Below, piece by piece: positions 23,833 to 35,212 of a DNA stretch of 64,000 bases. The DNA is from Dipylidium caninum (taxonomy: Eukaryota; Platyhelminthes; Cestoda; Cyclophyllidea; Dipylidiidae). The position numbers and the translations under genes were made by a program. How positions within the stretch are numbered: position 1 is the stretch's first letter; each line of letters opens with the position of its first letter. Where the stretch lies: the NCBI GenBank assembly GCA_017562135.1, contig QEYB01001642.1:372001-436000 (forward strand), written 5' to 3'. Below the pieces are notes generated by a model, which searched no databases, was not told the origin of the DNA, and was given only the letters and a program-made list of their open reading frames with translations.

Positions 23833-25533
23833 GTTTATGGCATAACTTTAGAAGTACACACGAAGCAAGCACGACCCGAAGGCAGACGGAAACATTGCGG
23901 AGGGGTGTATCGGTGAAGAGGCCAACTCTCTCAAAATTGATGCGTTAAAACGATTTACTGCCTCTAAAATAGACTATTTATCTTATTAACCTAAACAAGT
24001 ATTGAAATAAGATGATACTTTTCTGTGCGAATATGAAAAATTGTAAGGCTTATCGATTAAACGGTTAATCACCCGCCGTTATGTATAATTAACTTTTCAC
24101 ACGGTAACATAAACTTATCTTCTCGTTCCCCTAATACGGATCCCAGGCAGAAGGTGATGACCAAAGAAGCTCCCATAAGTAAAGAGGCGACATTGTTCTG
24201 ATTAATTGACATCTCGTGTCGCCAACTTTCCTCCCAACCCTTAACATAAAGGTAAAGTTGGTCTATAGCGCCTCTGCAGTATGCCTCAACGTGACCAGTT
24301 TCTACACAATGAAAAATTAATTTACACTTCTGTGTGCTGGGTTTAGGACATTCACTTATGTGTCATTCTCAACTGAAATTCTATCATACAGAAATGTTAA
24401 CATTCCTGTACAGCGGTTTTGCGAAGATAGCCGGTTTTCGAGAAAGCTGTCGCGGGACTTAACACTCACTTTTGTGTGAAGTGGCTTTCTAATCATACAT
24501 TAAGCGGCAGATATGCCCCATAACCTACATCTCATGGGGAAACGTGGGCTACGAAATTACTGTGACGACCATGTCGCTGAAGCACTCAGGGTATATTATG
24601 TTTTTTTTTGAACCAATAAATAAGCATATACCAATACCACAGGTAAGGTGGTGGTAATGTGCTGACTTTTGTGACATTTCTATAATTCATTTAACCACTG
24701 ATCCCCAATAATTTATGGCGACAACAATAAGCGCAAATCGTCGAAAAGAAGCACCACCTTAATTCACATTATATCTGTGGAAATAATAGCCACTATACGT
24801 GTAGTGTGCCAAACATATTCTTAAATCGACTGAAAGCTAAGTATGGACTTTGCTTGAGTCTGGACAATGGTCGTAACTTGATGATTTCTGATCTCTCGTA
24901 AACAGTATTATTTGAGCGAATATATCTGCGAGGCAGGTTCCATAAAAAGCACACCCAGATTAGTTCGTCTAAACATTAACCGTTTAGGAGCTACCAGTAT
25001 GTTATCACGTTCCGAACGGCTTCAAATCGTAAGTTTGGCTAATCGCTCACGCGTTTCGACGGCCAAATTTACGCCGCAATTAGGTCACCTTGGCGTATTT
25101 TCCAAGGTTAGTCGAGCCCAAACTTTGTCGGAGAATATCCAACTTCAATATAGGAACAAATCGGTCCGGAACAAGTCAACCACCAGCCACTTCACCAAGA
25201 ACATCTCTTTTATCATCCGAGAGCTCGCGTTAGACCATTGCAGCATGTAAGTTATAAGACAATTATCAAGGCAGCCCCTGGCAGCACAAACGGCTTGCAT
25301 TTTGACCCTTAACCATCGCCTGTGGAACCTGCAACTGACATCCGCTAACGCTGAGAATGTTGTGATGAGAATATTGTCGCTAATGTAATTCCGAGATTTA
25401 CCAACCATATTTACTTTATCATTGCACCCAATACTTTGTAAAAGAGAAGTTAAGGCATTCAAATAGCTATGTTGAAAAATACTAACGTTAAAACCACATA
25501 TGTACATTACAAATATCGAAGTATTCAAATAGC
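23833..25533. other. Interval between WDR47 start and the kinesin 3' end
   Basis: It should contain the WDR47 promoter and the kinesin 3'UTR. A plus-strand frame of 112 codons (24912-25250) is rich in Ser, Arg and Leu and has no recognised domain; I regard it as doubtful. No clear polyadenylation signal was found for the kinesin. Confidence 0.35.
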
Positions 25534-28500
25534 TCACACACTCGTATCATCAGATTTAAAACCGTGTTCGCATAAAATGGACTCCATTTCCCGCCGGAAC
25601 TCCTCTGATATCTGATAAAAGGGTTCAGAAAATTCATCAGACGCAGAAACTATGACTTCGGAACTGTTGTTACGCCCCTGAAGCAGTTGCCTTAGAGCCT
25701 TTGCCATCGTGTTACGCTCGTCTGTCAGTCGTTTGTTTAGCTGTAAGGGCGATATATTTCGGATACAAAATCAAACCTATATCATATGATTTAAAAGTTA
25801 AGTACCTGTTCCAGACAGTGGATATCCCAACCCTGTGCCTTCACCCGATTTTGTAAAAGTCTCGCATGTTGTTGTAAATCCTCATTGGCTGAGGATTCAC
25901 CAAAGTTATGTCTTTCTTTATTTTCTTTCGGTGGCAGTGAAACGTTTCTTGAGCATGGGGTCATCCGACTCTGGTTTAGATTTTCATAGAAATTCACTCG
26001 GTTTTGAACGTAATCCTTCAGACTCAAACTCTCAGAAGGGGAATTGATTACGCCTTCATCAAAATCAGCAACAAGTCCGCAAATAGTGTTGGTCGAAGCA
26101 TCTCTTGACTGTATACCGACGGACTTGATCTCTTTGCGCTCCACTTCACACGTACATACCGCTCTTTGTCCCAAGGCCGAGTTATCGACAGTCTCTTCAT
26201 TTTGGGTACACACTGCTTTGTTATCCACTGTGACATTTTTGTATTTACCAAGTTTTATTTCCAACGCTTCAATTTGGCGATACAAGCGCCCAGACTCGTC
26301 CGGGAGGACCAGCGCATCAAAATTTGTCATAACACTCGCATCAGATTTAGGAATGGGAACCTGCGCATCCAACTTTAATCGAAGCAAATGTTGCCTTTCG
26401 TACAGTTTATTGAATAGATTCAAAGAAATGTACGTCACACCCAGTTCGTAATCATCCGTCAATGTAGTAGCATCATATATTTTGCGTTCAGACGTAGAAA
26501 GGCGACTCCTAGTTTCTCTGACTCCTTCAAGAGTCTGCTCAACCGATGTTTTGGGAATATGGTATTCCATATCACCAGACTTTGTCAAACCGCGTTCGGC
26601 AGCATCTGCGAAGTCCCCGAAGTGGAGATGCTTAGAACAAAATCCTGGTTTTTCTTGGCAGACTTCAGTATTAGTTCCGATTTCACACTTATCAGCCTTC
26701 GCTTTCCGTCCACTTTCATCCCTGATAAGCATAAATTCTTTAATGGGCAAAACTGCAAGACCGAAAACTTGTTCACTAACATTCGAAGACACGTCTCTCT
26801 TCTGTATGCTTTGATACTCAAGCAGTTTCTCACGCAATGATCGCAAATCACATTGCATTCTCTCTAATTCTTTTCGAGAAATAACTTCCATTTCCTCACT
26901 TGTATTTGCATATGCGTCTTTTTTCCGCATAAACGTATCGAAATCAGAAGTCTCGTCTGACGTTGCAGTGAATAATAGTGTAGTTTGTTTTTCCGAGAGA
27001 CTCGAGTCATCAACAGGATATGAATCCCTTAAGAAACCTGAACTAACTTGTTCAGAGCCATCTGGTGCTAGACGACAGCTCGTAGAGTGAGAGGAGTTAC
27101 TCGCGTCTGCAAAATCTAAACTACCTTTGACGAATTCCGGGGAACTTTCACTAGAAATGCAATAAGATTACGTGAATCACTTCCTTAAAAAGGGAGACAC
27201 AGAGTATTAAAGAATACTACGCATACTCGAGCCAAAAGGAATCGTGGAAATGGTGGTGTGTTACGCTTGCTAACTTTGAAGTCTGCGAAAATTCGATCAG
27301 AGACCGCCTACAATTCATTGTGCGTTTGTTCAACTGGCTACAAATAATAAAAGGACGAATCGTCTTCAGTACCGCAAAACAAGCGACGTCATAAGCACAA
27401 AAGTTACTTGGTGAGTTGAGCAATCTCCTCCTCCCTTGCCCATAGCAGGCGCTTTAGTACACAAACTTCTGCAGCCAGAGTACTGTTCGGCGTTGCGAGG
27501 TCAAGACGACTCCTAAGATCCTCAACCTCAGACATCAATTCTAGAAAACCAAAAAAACAGTTACTCTTCAAAAAAAGTTTTTCGAAAATATGCAGGAACA
27601 GACGATGACACCTCGAATAATGCGACATTCAGGGCCTTCATTCACAACAGCCTTGTTAACAATGCAATGCGTGCGGTTGGCAAAGTGTAAAGTAGAAAGT
27701 GTGTCGTCTATGTGCAAAGAAGAAGGCGAAACCGTGGCCAACATGGTAGTCACCGAATTACCCCCAAGACTATCCTTCAACAGCCTACAAGGCAAAAAAA
27801 GATTATTATAGAATTAAGAACATAAGCACACCGTTTACAGATTGCTTTTAGCTGATAAACTGATGAAACGAAAATAAAAAATAGATACCATGTAAGAAGA
27901 GAATCCCGATAAGAAACGAATGCGTTTTGCTTCCCTTTTGCTGCTGCTTGGGGTGTGCTAAAAAACAAGCTGTCCTTAAGTTCCAACTTGCGACGCTTTG
28001 GAGGTGGTCTTTCGGTTGAGCGAATTAACTTTTTCACGTGAAATTCACCACTTAATTGGGATATAACCTTCCCCAGAGTAAACAATGACTTGTTTATCTG
28101 GCACTTCTCCTTTCAAAGAAAAGCAAATGGATAAATATGTAGATAAGGTTGATCATTATGAGGTAATCAGGAACACGCACAATTAATCTTTCATCAACAC
28201 CATGCGAAGAAGATTGTCTTTCACTACCTGCTAGATCTAAGTTTAGTTTGCTTTTGTAGACATTCTCACTGGTCTCCCCTTTTGAAAATTTGACCTAAAG
28301 CAAAAATACGCAGGTTGAGATGACAAAAATGTGAGGATCGCATGCAAGAGGACGTACTTGCATTTTCTATACGATAAAATTATTGTAAACTTAATCTTAA
28401 CCATTATTGCAGCAATTTCTGAATAATATCAACGTGAAGCAAATGAATAACTTTCAAGGCCGCAAAAAGGCCCCGAATGAGTATAAAGAAAAGATCAACA

Positions 28501-29376
28501 TAACCCTAAGCCTCCTCATACCAATTCGCGTCTAATAATTATAAAGGATACAATTGTATGCGATCTGGAACTACGCGCGTTCATTTCGGTAGATGAAATA
28601 CTTCGACGAGAATTTCCTTGACTAAGCCAAGAAAACAACTCTTCCGGGCTACGAACTGATGGTTGGATAAGCCCTTCTACAAAAGGCCCCTCGACAGGGT
28701 GCTCGCGAACTGTCAACTACAATCAAGATTTTTTCGGCAAATAAAAAAGCATTTATGCGTAACTCATACAGAGGTAGACATTACCTGTGTCGCATTCTTC
28801 CTATCCAGCAGAAGATCGTGTATTCTCTCGTTGTAAATTTCATAATAATTAAGATATACTGCAGTTGAACTATTCTCACCCTAACTCCACCCGTGATTAT
28901 GCATAAGATCTTACATTATGCGAATTAATGAGGGCAAATAAATCTTCAGCAATCCGTGGAATAATACCGGGGTCATCAGGTGTTCCATACATGCTAGTGA
29001 ACTTTGGTAGAGGGTGGGAGCTTACCTGTAGGTTTTCCCAGAAGATGTAACACCATAAGCAAATAAGCAAGCATTGTACCCGGCAAGGACCTTGTTCAAT
29101 AGGGGTAAACCTATAGCGTTGTACACTTCCTGTTGGTTGCCCTTTTCATTTCCAACCTCATCGTCGGGAGGACACCAAAATGTATGGTCGACAGAAAAAG
29201 TTATTGGGAGTTGGTCCCTTTTTAAACATTGTAGTTTACCGGGTTCTGGACAATCCACTGCGCAATAATTATCGTTTGAATTCAGTTCCCTACAGTCGGC
29301 GTCCTAATGAAATTCAAGGCTAACCTCTGGGAAAATGGCCGAACTCTAACAGCGATTGAAATGGCCCTCGATTCTT
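25534..29376 (-). CDS. Kinesin with intact N-terminal motor (kinesin-3-like) and coiled-coil tail
   Basis: Exons on the minus strand: about 29376-29325, 29289-29026, 28993-28915, 28880-28785, 28716-28522, 28294-28181, 28109-27889, 27784-27612, 27540-27408, 27337-27221, 27150-25806 and 25740-25534, all in phase, near 1000 residues. The motor begins [16 protein letters not shown] and has P-loop GVTSSGKT, switch [10 protein letters not shown], switch II DLAGSE and helix-12 region [10 protein letters not shown]; it should hydrolyse ATP and walk on microtubules. The peptides [14 protein letters not shown] and [12 protein letters not shown] resemble kinesin-3 motors, but no FHA domain follows. The 448-codon exon 27150-25806 is acidic with heptad-like stretches ([10 protein letters not shown]). 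The first three introns are 35, 32 and 34 nt. The initiator ATG was not found: exon 1 begins in phase 1 after an AG at 29378-29377, so a further upstream exon is expected. Confidence 0.88.
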
Positions 29377-32300
29377 CTTAAAAGTAAGGGAAGTGAATGA
29401 ACTCAACAAAATCATATTCCCGGCAATTATAACAATCTGGCGCAGGGCAAAATGGACTAAAACCTATCCACGGTTTGGTACATGTCAAAAACAACACATC
29501 AGCGAGCCTATTATAATGCTAAGCAATTAACAAAACGCAGCTTTCGAACTCGGTAAAGGCTAATCATCAACGCACCACTGCCGCGCATCCCCAGAAGTGC
29601 ACACGCATTCAATTGCCAACAGAGCGCGCTCGGCGGCATAGCATTTTACAATACATTTAAACATAGATGAGACGCTTTAGCAGTTTGTAGTACTCCTCAC
29701 TTTTAACACCTTGTGCTATTGATTCACCGTTAGATTATGATTAACAATTCCTATTGTATTTTAGAGAAGCTCTAACATAACAACGGCAAATGCGGTGAAA
29801 GTTGGACTGTGACCGCCATGAACGCTTCATAGGCCAGTGCTTTCCGGAATGCCTCTGTTATAATAATGCGACATACTAATAGAAGGGATTTTATCACCAC
29901 AGCTTTTATCTCCGTAGGCACGGCGGGCATATCTCTCATCGTACCATTTTTTTACTAAGTCTTCTTACATATAGACTCTAGGTAGCACCTTGAACATTTC
30001 GCTTTAGTAAGTGAATTTATGACTTAAAACAGCGCATGCAAGTGCAGTAACTAATATACTATACTCATCGGCTGAACTCGTTTTCAGACGGCAGTTTACA
30101 AAGGGGCTTAAGTCGATCATCTATCAAAATAACTTTTTCTATGAATTATGCGGCTCCAAAGAGTTGCTTTCTGAATTACTACATAATGATCGAACGAGAG
30201 TAACAAAAGTCCAACCAGAGGACAACATTAACGATTGTGAGATAATGTGTTGTTTGCTTAACTTTTTGCCAATAGGTTTTCAATAAGGTCATTTGGGACA
30301 ATTTTATGAACAATTCGATGTTACAGACGTTGCGTATCCTACTGACTTTTTCAATGTTTTTACCAATTGCTGATCTTCTGTACCAAAAATGGATATCATT
30401 TACCATTAAAATCTTATCCACTCACGAAAGCTTTTACGGTCTTTTATTATTCTTATTAGTGGGCTTGTACGATGTTGTCAGAATTGTGTTTAATCTATTG
30501 AAATTGCCACCGCCTTGGTATAGTGACCGATTTTCACGTTTAGGTGTCGGGAAGGTTTTTTAGGGATGTTTTTGATGACGAGTTTTAATGGCTTGACTAA
30601 ATGCGAAGTTGTGTGCCTTAAGTGACCAGTTTATTTCAAAGATTTCTTGGTGTACTGATGGCCTGGATTGTTACAGCATTCGTGCTACAATATATTTTCT
30701 TTCTGTGTATTGTGCTCTAAGCTTGCGCAATGTTTGGGACAATTCTGTAATAGTTGAATCGGTGCATGGGCTTTGCCTAGCACTTTTAAGCGTCCTGTGT
30801 AATAATAAATATTTTTTTCAAGCGGGCGTTCCGTATCATTTCGACTGACATTGTGGTGTCCTTTTTCGAAGCTGAACATTAAAGTTGATAATAAAAGGAC
30901 GTCAGATACTATGACTATAAGAGGGGTTCGCCTCTTTTCTTCTTTTGGGAAGCCGGGCGGCGGCGTTTAATTTGTTCAACCACTAGGACGCTAGAGCTCT
31001 CGAGGCAAGCATGGAACCCTATTATTTGGTGAAATTAGGTACAATCAAAGAGAAGACAGTTCTCATTTTTTCCAGATTCTCACCAGTGCCAATCGACTCA
31101 AATGACGCGACGGTTCCTTGTCAACTGTAGGACTCCACAAATTAAAGCATACATATGAGACTCTGAATACGCAAACAAATTACATAACCTCTGAGTTGAG
31201 TCAAAAGTAAAAGCGCTCTCAATGACGGAGCAGACGCCACGTGAGAAAGTTGTATGATCGCGATTCTACTAGAGCTTTTCTTTTTTTGCCAACTATATGT
31301 AGAGTGTAGATGAAGTCGCAATTTGTTTTATCGTTTTGTGAGTAAAACTGGTTTAGACTGCACCTATCCTTTGTAAGCTCTACTTAAAATATTCACCACG
31401 GTGAAGTGAGTAATAAAGAAGGGATGATGGTCATCGAAAGAAATAACTCAGTAGCTTCAAGAAAATGCTTTACGATATAGATCAACTGCCTGGTTTTCTC
31501 AATGCAAAAGATAATCTCAGGGAACTGAAGGGAGTGAAGATATTCGAGCGTTTCCCGATGCTTTAGGGAAATAACCTTCCCCGTCAAATGGACATCGCTA
31601 CAAATACTAAAGTGAATTACAGTCTTAAAATTCTTTTAGGGTGGCGGTTTGGAGATGTGACTTGCCCAAAAGCATTGCCGCTTACAGTAATTCCTGCATC
31701 GTTCTACTGAACGACTTACAAGCTCGCTATCAAATGCCGACCGAGTAGAAGGGAGGAGGAACTAACAAAATAACTAGTTTCAGGCGATGGCCGACGAAAC
31801 GCACGATAACGCAGTAATTAGCAAACCCAGAGGCCGAAGGTAGCTTAAGGAGGACTCTCTTGACAGGTGAATGCACAATCAAATCACATGTTCAGACATA
31901 AAGAGTCAACTTAGCCGCATTTGGTGGGAGGAGGCCACACCGAGAGGCGTGATGGTGTGCCTCACAAGCAAAGCATTCCTTCGAGTACGCAAAAGTCTCC
32001 TGGCTCATCATCGTATTGAGGTGCCTTGCATTTATGATCACAGTGGCACTTGTTTCACACTTTTTCACGACAAGTCAGAGGTCCAAGTGATTTCGAAAGA
32101 TGACGCCCTAAGTTCCCACGACTCTATAATTGAGAAAAAGGCTGCGGAGGGTGCAAAGGCCTTCTCGCTTTAAGTCTCACGCACTGATGTGTCTAAATAT
32201 AGTAGAAACGGTGGAGAGCAACGCACGAGAATCGCTCTTCACCGTCTAACAGAGGAATGTGAAGAAACAGCCTTACAGGCGCGATACGCGACATTGTGAA

Positions 32301-34375
32301 ACTAGTGGCTGATGGAGAAATAATGCCTACCTCTTGAGGTTGATCATTGGGCATCAGGTATAATTCGGTTTTGCTGGCTACACTCGTTCCTCCGGTTATC
32401 ATTTTAGCTTTTTATTTTTTGTCATCTCACGAGAGTGCGGAAAGTTACAGCATTACAATCTGCTGTCTATGGAGATAGACCCAATCACGAGTTGGCCATA
32501 GACAAGCGGTAGTCAGCAACATGGAAGTGTAACCTATGAGTTGGGCAAGATTTTCGCATTCTCTTTAGAATTGCTATCAGTTAATGATATCCCCCCGATA
32601 TGTAAAATTTGCTACGAGTAAGTGAACTTTGCACTTTTCACTTCCGAGCAACATCAGAGTGGCAGCCTCGTAAGGCGGATGCACAGCTGATAAACTTCAC
32701 TCTTTTCACTTCATTAAGCGAATATGAGTGCTAACAGTAAGCGCCGCTTTCGAAAGAACGGAGTTAACAGAACCACAAACCTCAAGCTTAGCTCGTCGGC
32801 CTTAATTCAACTTTCGCCAAGTGTGTTGACACCGACGTGGAAGGTAGTATCCGTGAATGAATTAACCATAAAGAGCCACATGCCACCATCTCTGTCCCTT
32901 GCAGCGTCATGCGTGTAAAATAAAAGAGACGTAAGGCGAGTTCACATTGGCTAAGTGAGTGAAATTTGAATGTGGCTACAGATTCCTCCCCGCTTTATCT
33001 GTCCAGTGAGAAGCGCAAGTGTGGCAGTCATGCAGAGTCATCTTATCTGAGGGGAAGTGAAAAGGAGGAAAAGAGAAATGAGGACGAATAAAGTGATGCA
33101 GAAACAGAGTAGGATAGCAACGAAATCAGCTTCAGTGAGGAGATATGTTAGCTGAATAGCTAAAATACTAATACAACTTGCGACTTTACCTTCCCGTGAT
33201 GACTGCGAATTTGAAAGTTTAGTGACAGTGGCATAAAAATGGCTGCGTAGTCACATCAACCGCTTATATATGTGGCTCGAGAAGGCTGAAACGGTCACGC
33301 TTGCTTCAGAGACGCGGTCTACTTCCAATAAGACATTTTAAATCAGGCTGGTAGGGGACTTAAGTAGAAGGGAGAGATCAGACTCGATTCACAAAGTGCG
33401 GTCTACTTTCATTAACCTACACGCATACGCACGCACACGAGCACGCACGGACGCACCACAGCTTTGCGCGGCCAATCAGCGTCGAGTCACAGGCGATGGA
33501 TGACGCATGCCGGGTTAGCTTAACAAAATTATAATCACATTTTAAAAAGTGAAGGCATTGAGAAACCTCAGCCACCTTCGCAACTGAAGCACCATTCTAC
33601 GCTTTGAAGGAAGTTTAACACTCTCCTATTGCAATATTCTTCACTCACCAAATGACGGGAGGTACGTCACGGTCCTAGTTACTCAATTAAAAGACCATGT
33701 TTTTTGATATGACACCCCGTGGTTTCGGTTTAGTGGACTAAGCTTTCGGCTGAGTTTATTTCTCAATTTAGGCTTTTCGCGGCAGTGCGAAATTATGCTG
33801 GGGAATTGGGAGACTGCTATAAAAGTCACTTTAATGTGGGGGAGCTTCTGTCATGGGGCCTGGTGACAGACATGCTTCCACGAAATCGTCCTCGGCTGCT
33901 TTTGTGTAAATTCCATTCTTATTTTCATGGAGATGAAGTGGACGGGCATAGAAAGCTATGAAGTCCTACCGAAACAGCTTTCGTGTTTCGTACGATTTTT
34001 ATGCCGAGGCACTTGCTCCTCCCTTGTGAATATGAGGTCATTTAAATGTTACGTGTTCCCTTCCCCAAGAAGTTATGGCTTTTATAATGTCAAGGAGCTT
34101 GACCAAGATTCTGCAGTTTTCTATTTTGCTTAGAGGAATGTTGAGGCAAAACGAAAGTATTTTTAAAGCTTAGAAACTGAGGGCCTGCTTTTTTGAAACC
34201 CAATCAACCATAACACCGAGAAACACATTTCACTAATTACTTCTTGCCTAAAGCGGAAAGAACTTCCTTTATAATCGCATTTCTCACCCATAATCATCAA
34301 ACACATTTGCAAGTTTTTTTTGCCTTCCCAAATGACGTGAATGACTGAAAACTCGCTGAGAAAAGTCACTGCTGC
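29377..34375. other. Long interval without a supported gene
   Basis: Only short open frames occur (for example 30306-30563 plus, hydrophobic; 31871-32173 plus, 100 codons; 32724-32918 plus). None shows a recognised domain or a convincing splice context. The 5' exon of the kinesin must lie in the left part. A short ACGC-rich simple repeat sits near 33421. I see nothing else to annotate. Confidence 0.4.
33421..33458. repeat. Imperfect ACGC/ACGCAC simple repeat
   Basis: A run of acgc and cacg units, interrupted by single-base changes, over about 38 nt. It is low-complexity sequence with no visible function. Confidence 0.7.
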
Positions 34376-34606
34376 TCATCTGTGAACGCCCTCATAACGG
34401 TTTAATTTGGTTTTGTTAACTGGCCTGTCAACTCCCCGAGAAAGGGGACATATTCCGAGCAGGAGATGGTTAAAGTCGCCTTCCAGAAGTTGTTCCCCCG
34501 CAAGGCCACTACTCAGTGACACCGATGAGGCTGACTGTGCCTGCACCGCTCGGATGGTACAAATAAAAGCCACATTATGGCGGGATGTAGGCACTGTGTG
34601 GCACAT
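34376..34606 (-). mobile_element. Possible remnant of a LINE-type endonuclease
   Basis: A 76-codon frame on the minus strand contains LLEGDFNHLLL. The GDFN tetrapeptide in a hydrophobic strand context is characteristic of the apurinic-like endonuclease domain of non-LTR retrotransposons. Neither the upstream endonuclease motifs nor a reverse transcriptase are recognisable, so this would be a short, decayed fragment. GDFN can occur by chance, hence the modest confidence. Confidence 0.28.
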
Positions 34607-35212
34607 TTAACTCTCCAGAAGGCTGGTTGTTGTGCTAGGAAAAGTAGGTTTTGGGGCGATGGTGCAATCAGCCGTACTCGCTGAGGGACAGGGAAGTGAG
34701 GCATTTGAGCTGCATTCGCCCAGGTTTTGGAGGAGGCGATTCTTCAACGAAGCCTTAGAGCGTCTATGCTGGTGAGGACTGCCTCGATTCATCAGATGTG
34801 CTGCATTCTGCTGCATTCTGCAATCGAGTCGTCGAGAGCATTGCCAGAGCCGAGGAGTGCAAATACACCTCCATTTATTTCAAAACCTCATTAACGAAGA
34901 GAATTGCCTCACAAAGTGTTGCGCTAAGGCAGTCGCTGCTCCGCGTGCCATAAGTATGAGAAGCCCTTTGGCTGTGAAGGAGTACACTTGGTGGCAAAAT
35001 CCAATGTCAAAAGCAAATTAAGTGAAGTAGAAGGCAAAGAGGTATGGAGTCAAAATGTAATATAATTAGCAGATTGCAACGCCGGGATCTTGGTACATGT
35101 TGGTACCCACAACGAAAAGTCGAACGGTGCGCAGGGCTGGGAAGCTGGGGTTTTTGGGCGACAAAAACTTTTTTCCCACCTTCTTCATGGACCTTTGGTT
35201 TTCTAATTTTAG

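Noticed and set aside
24912..25250. Frame of 112 codons considered as transposase remnant
   Set aside because: No helix-turn-helix or catalytic motif could be identified.
26044..26451. Plus-strand frame of 135 codons
   Set aside because: Antisense to the large kinesin tail exon; shadow frame.
34638..34911. Possible upstream exons of the plakin-like gene
   Set aside because: A peptide with CNRVVESIARAEE looks helical and its donor after 34916 would fit phase 1, but the left border has no acceptor in phase and a stop lies close upstream; too uncertain to include.
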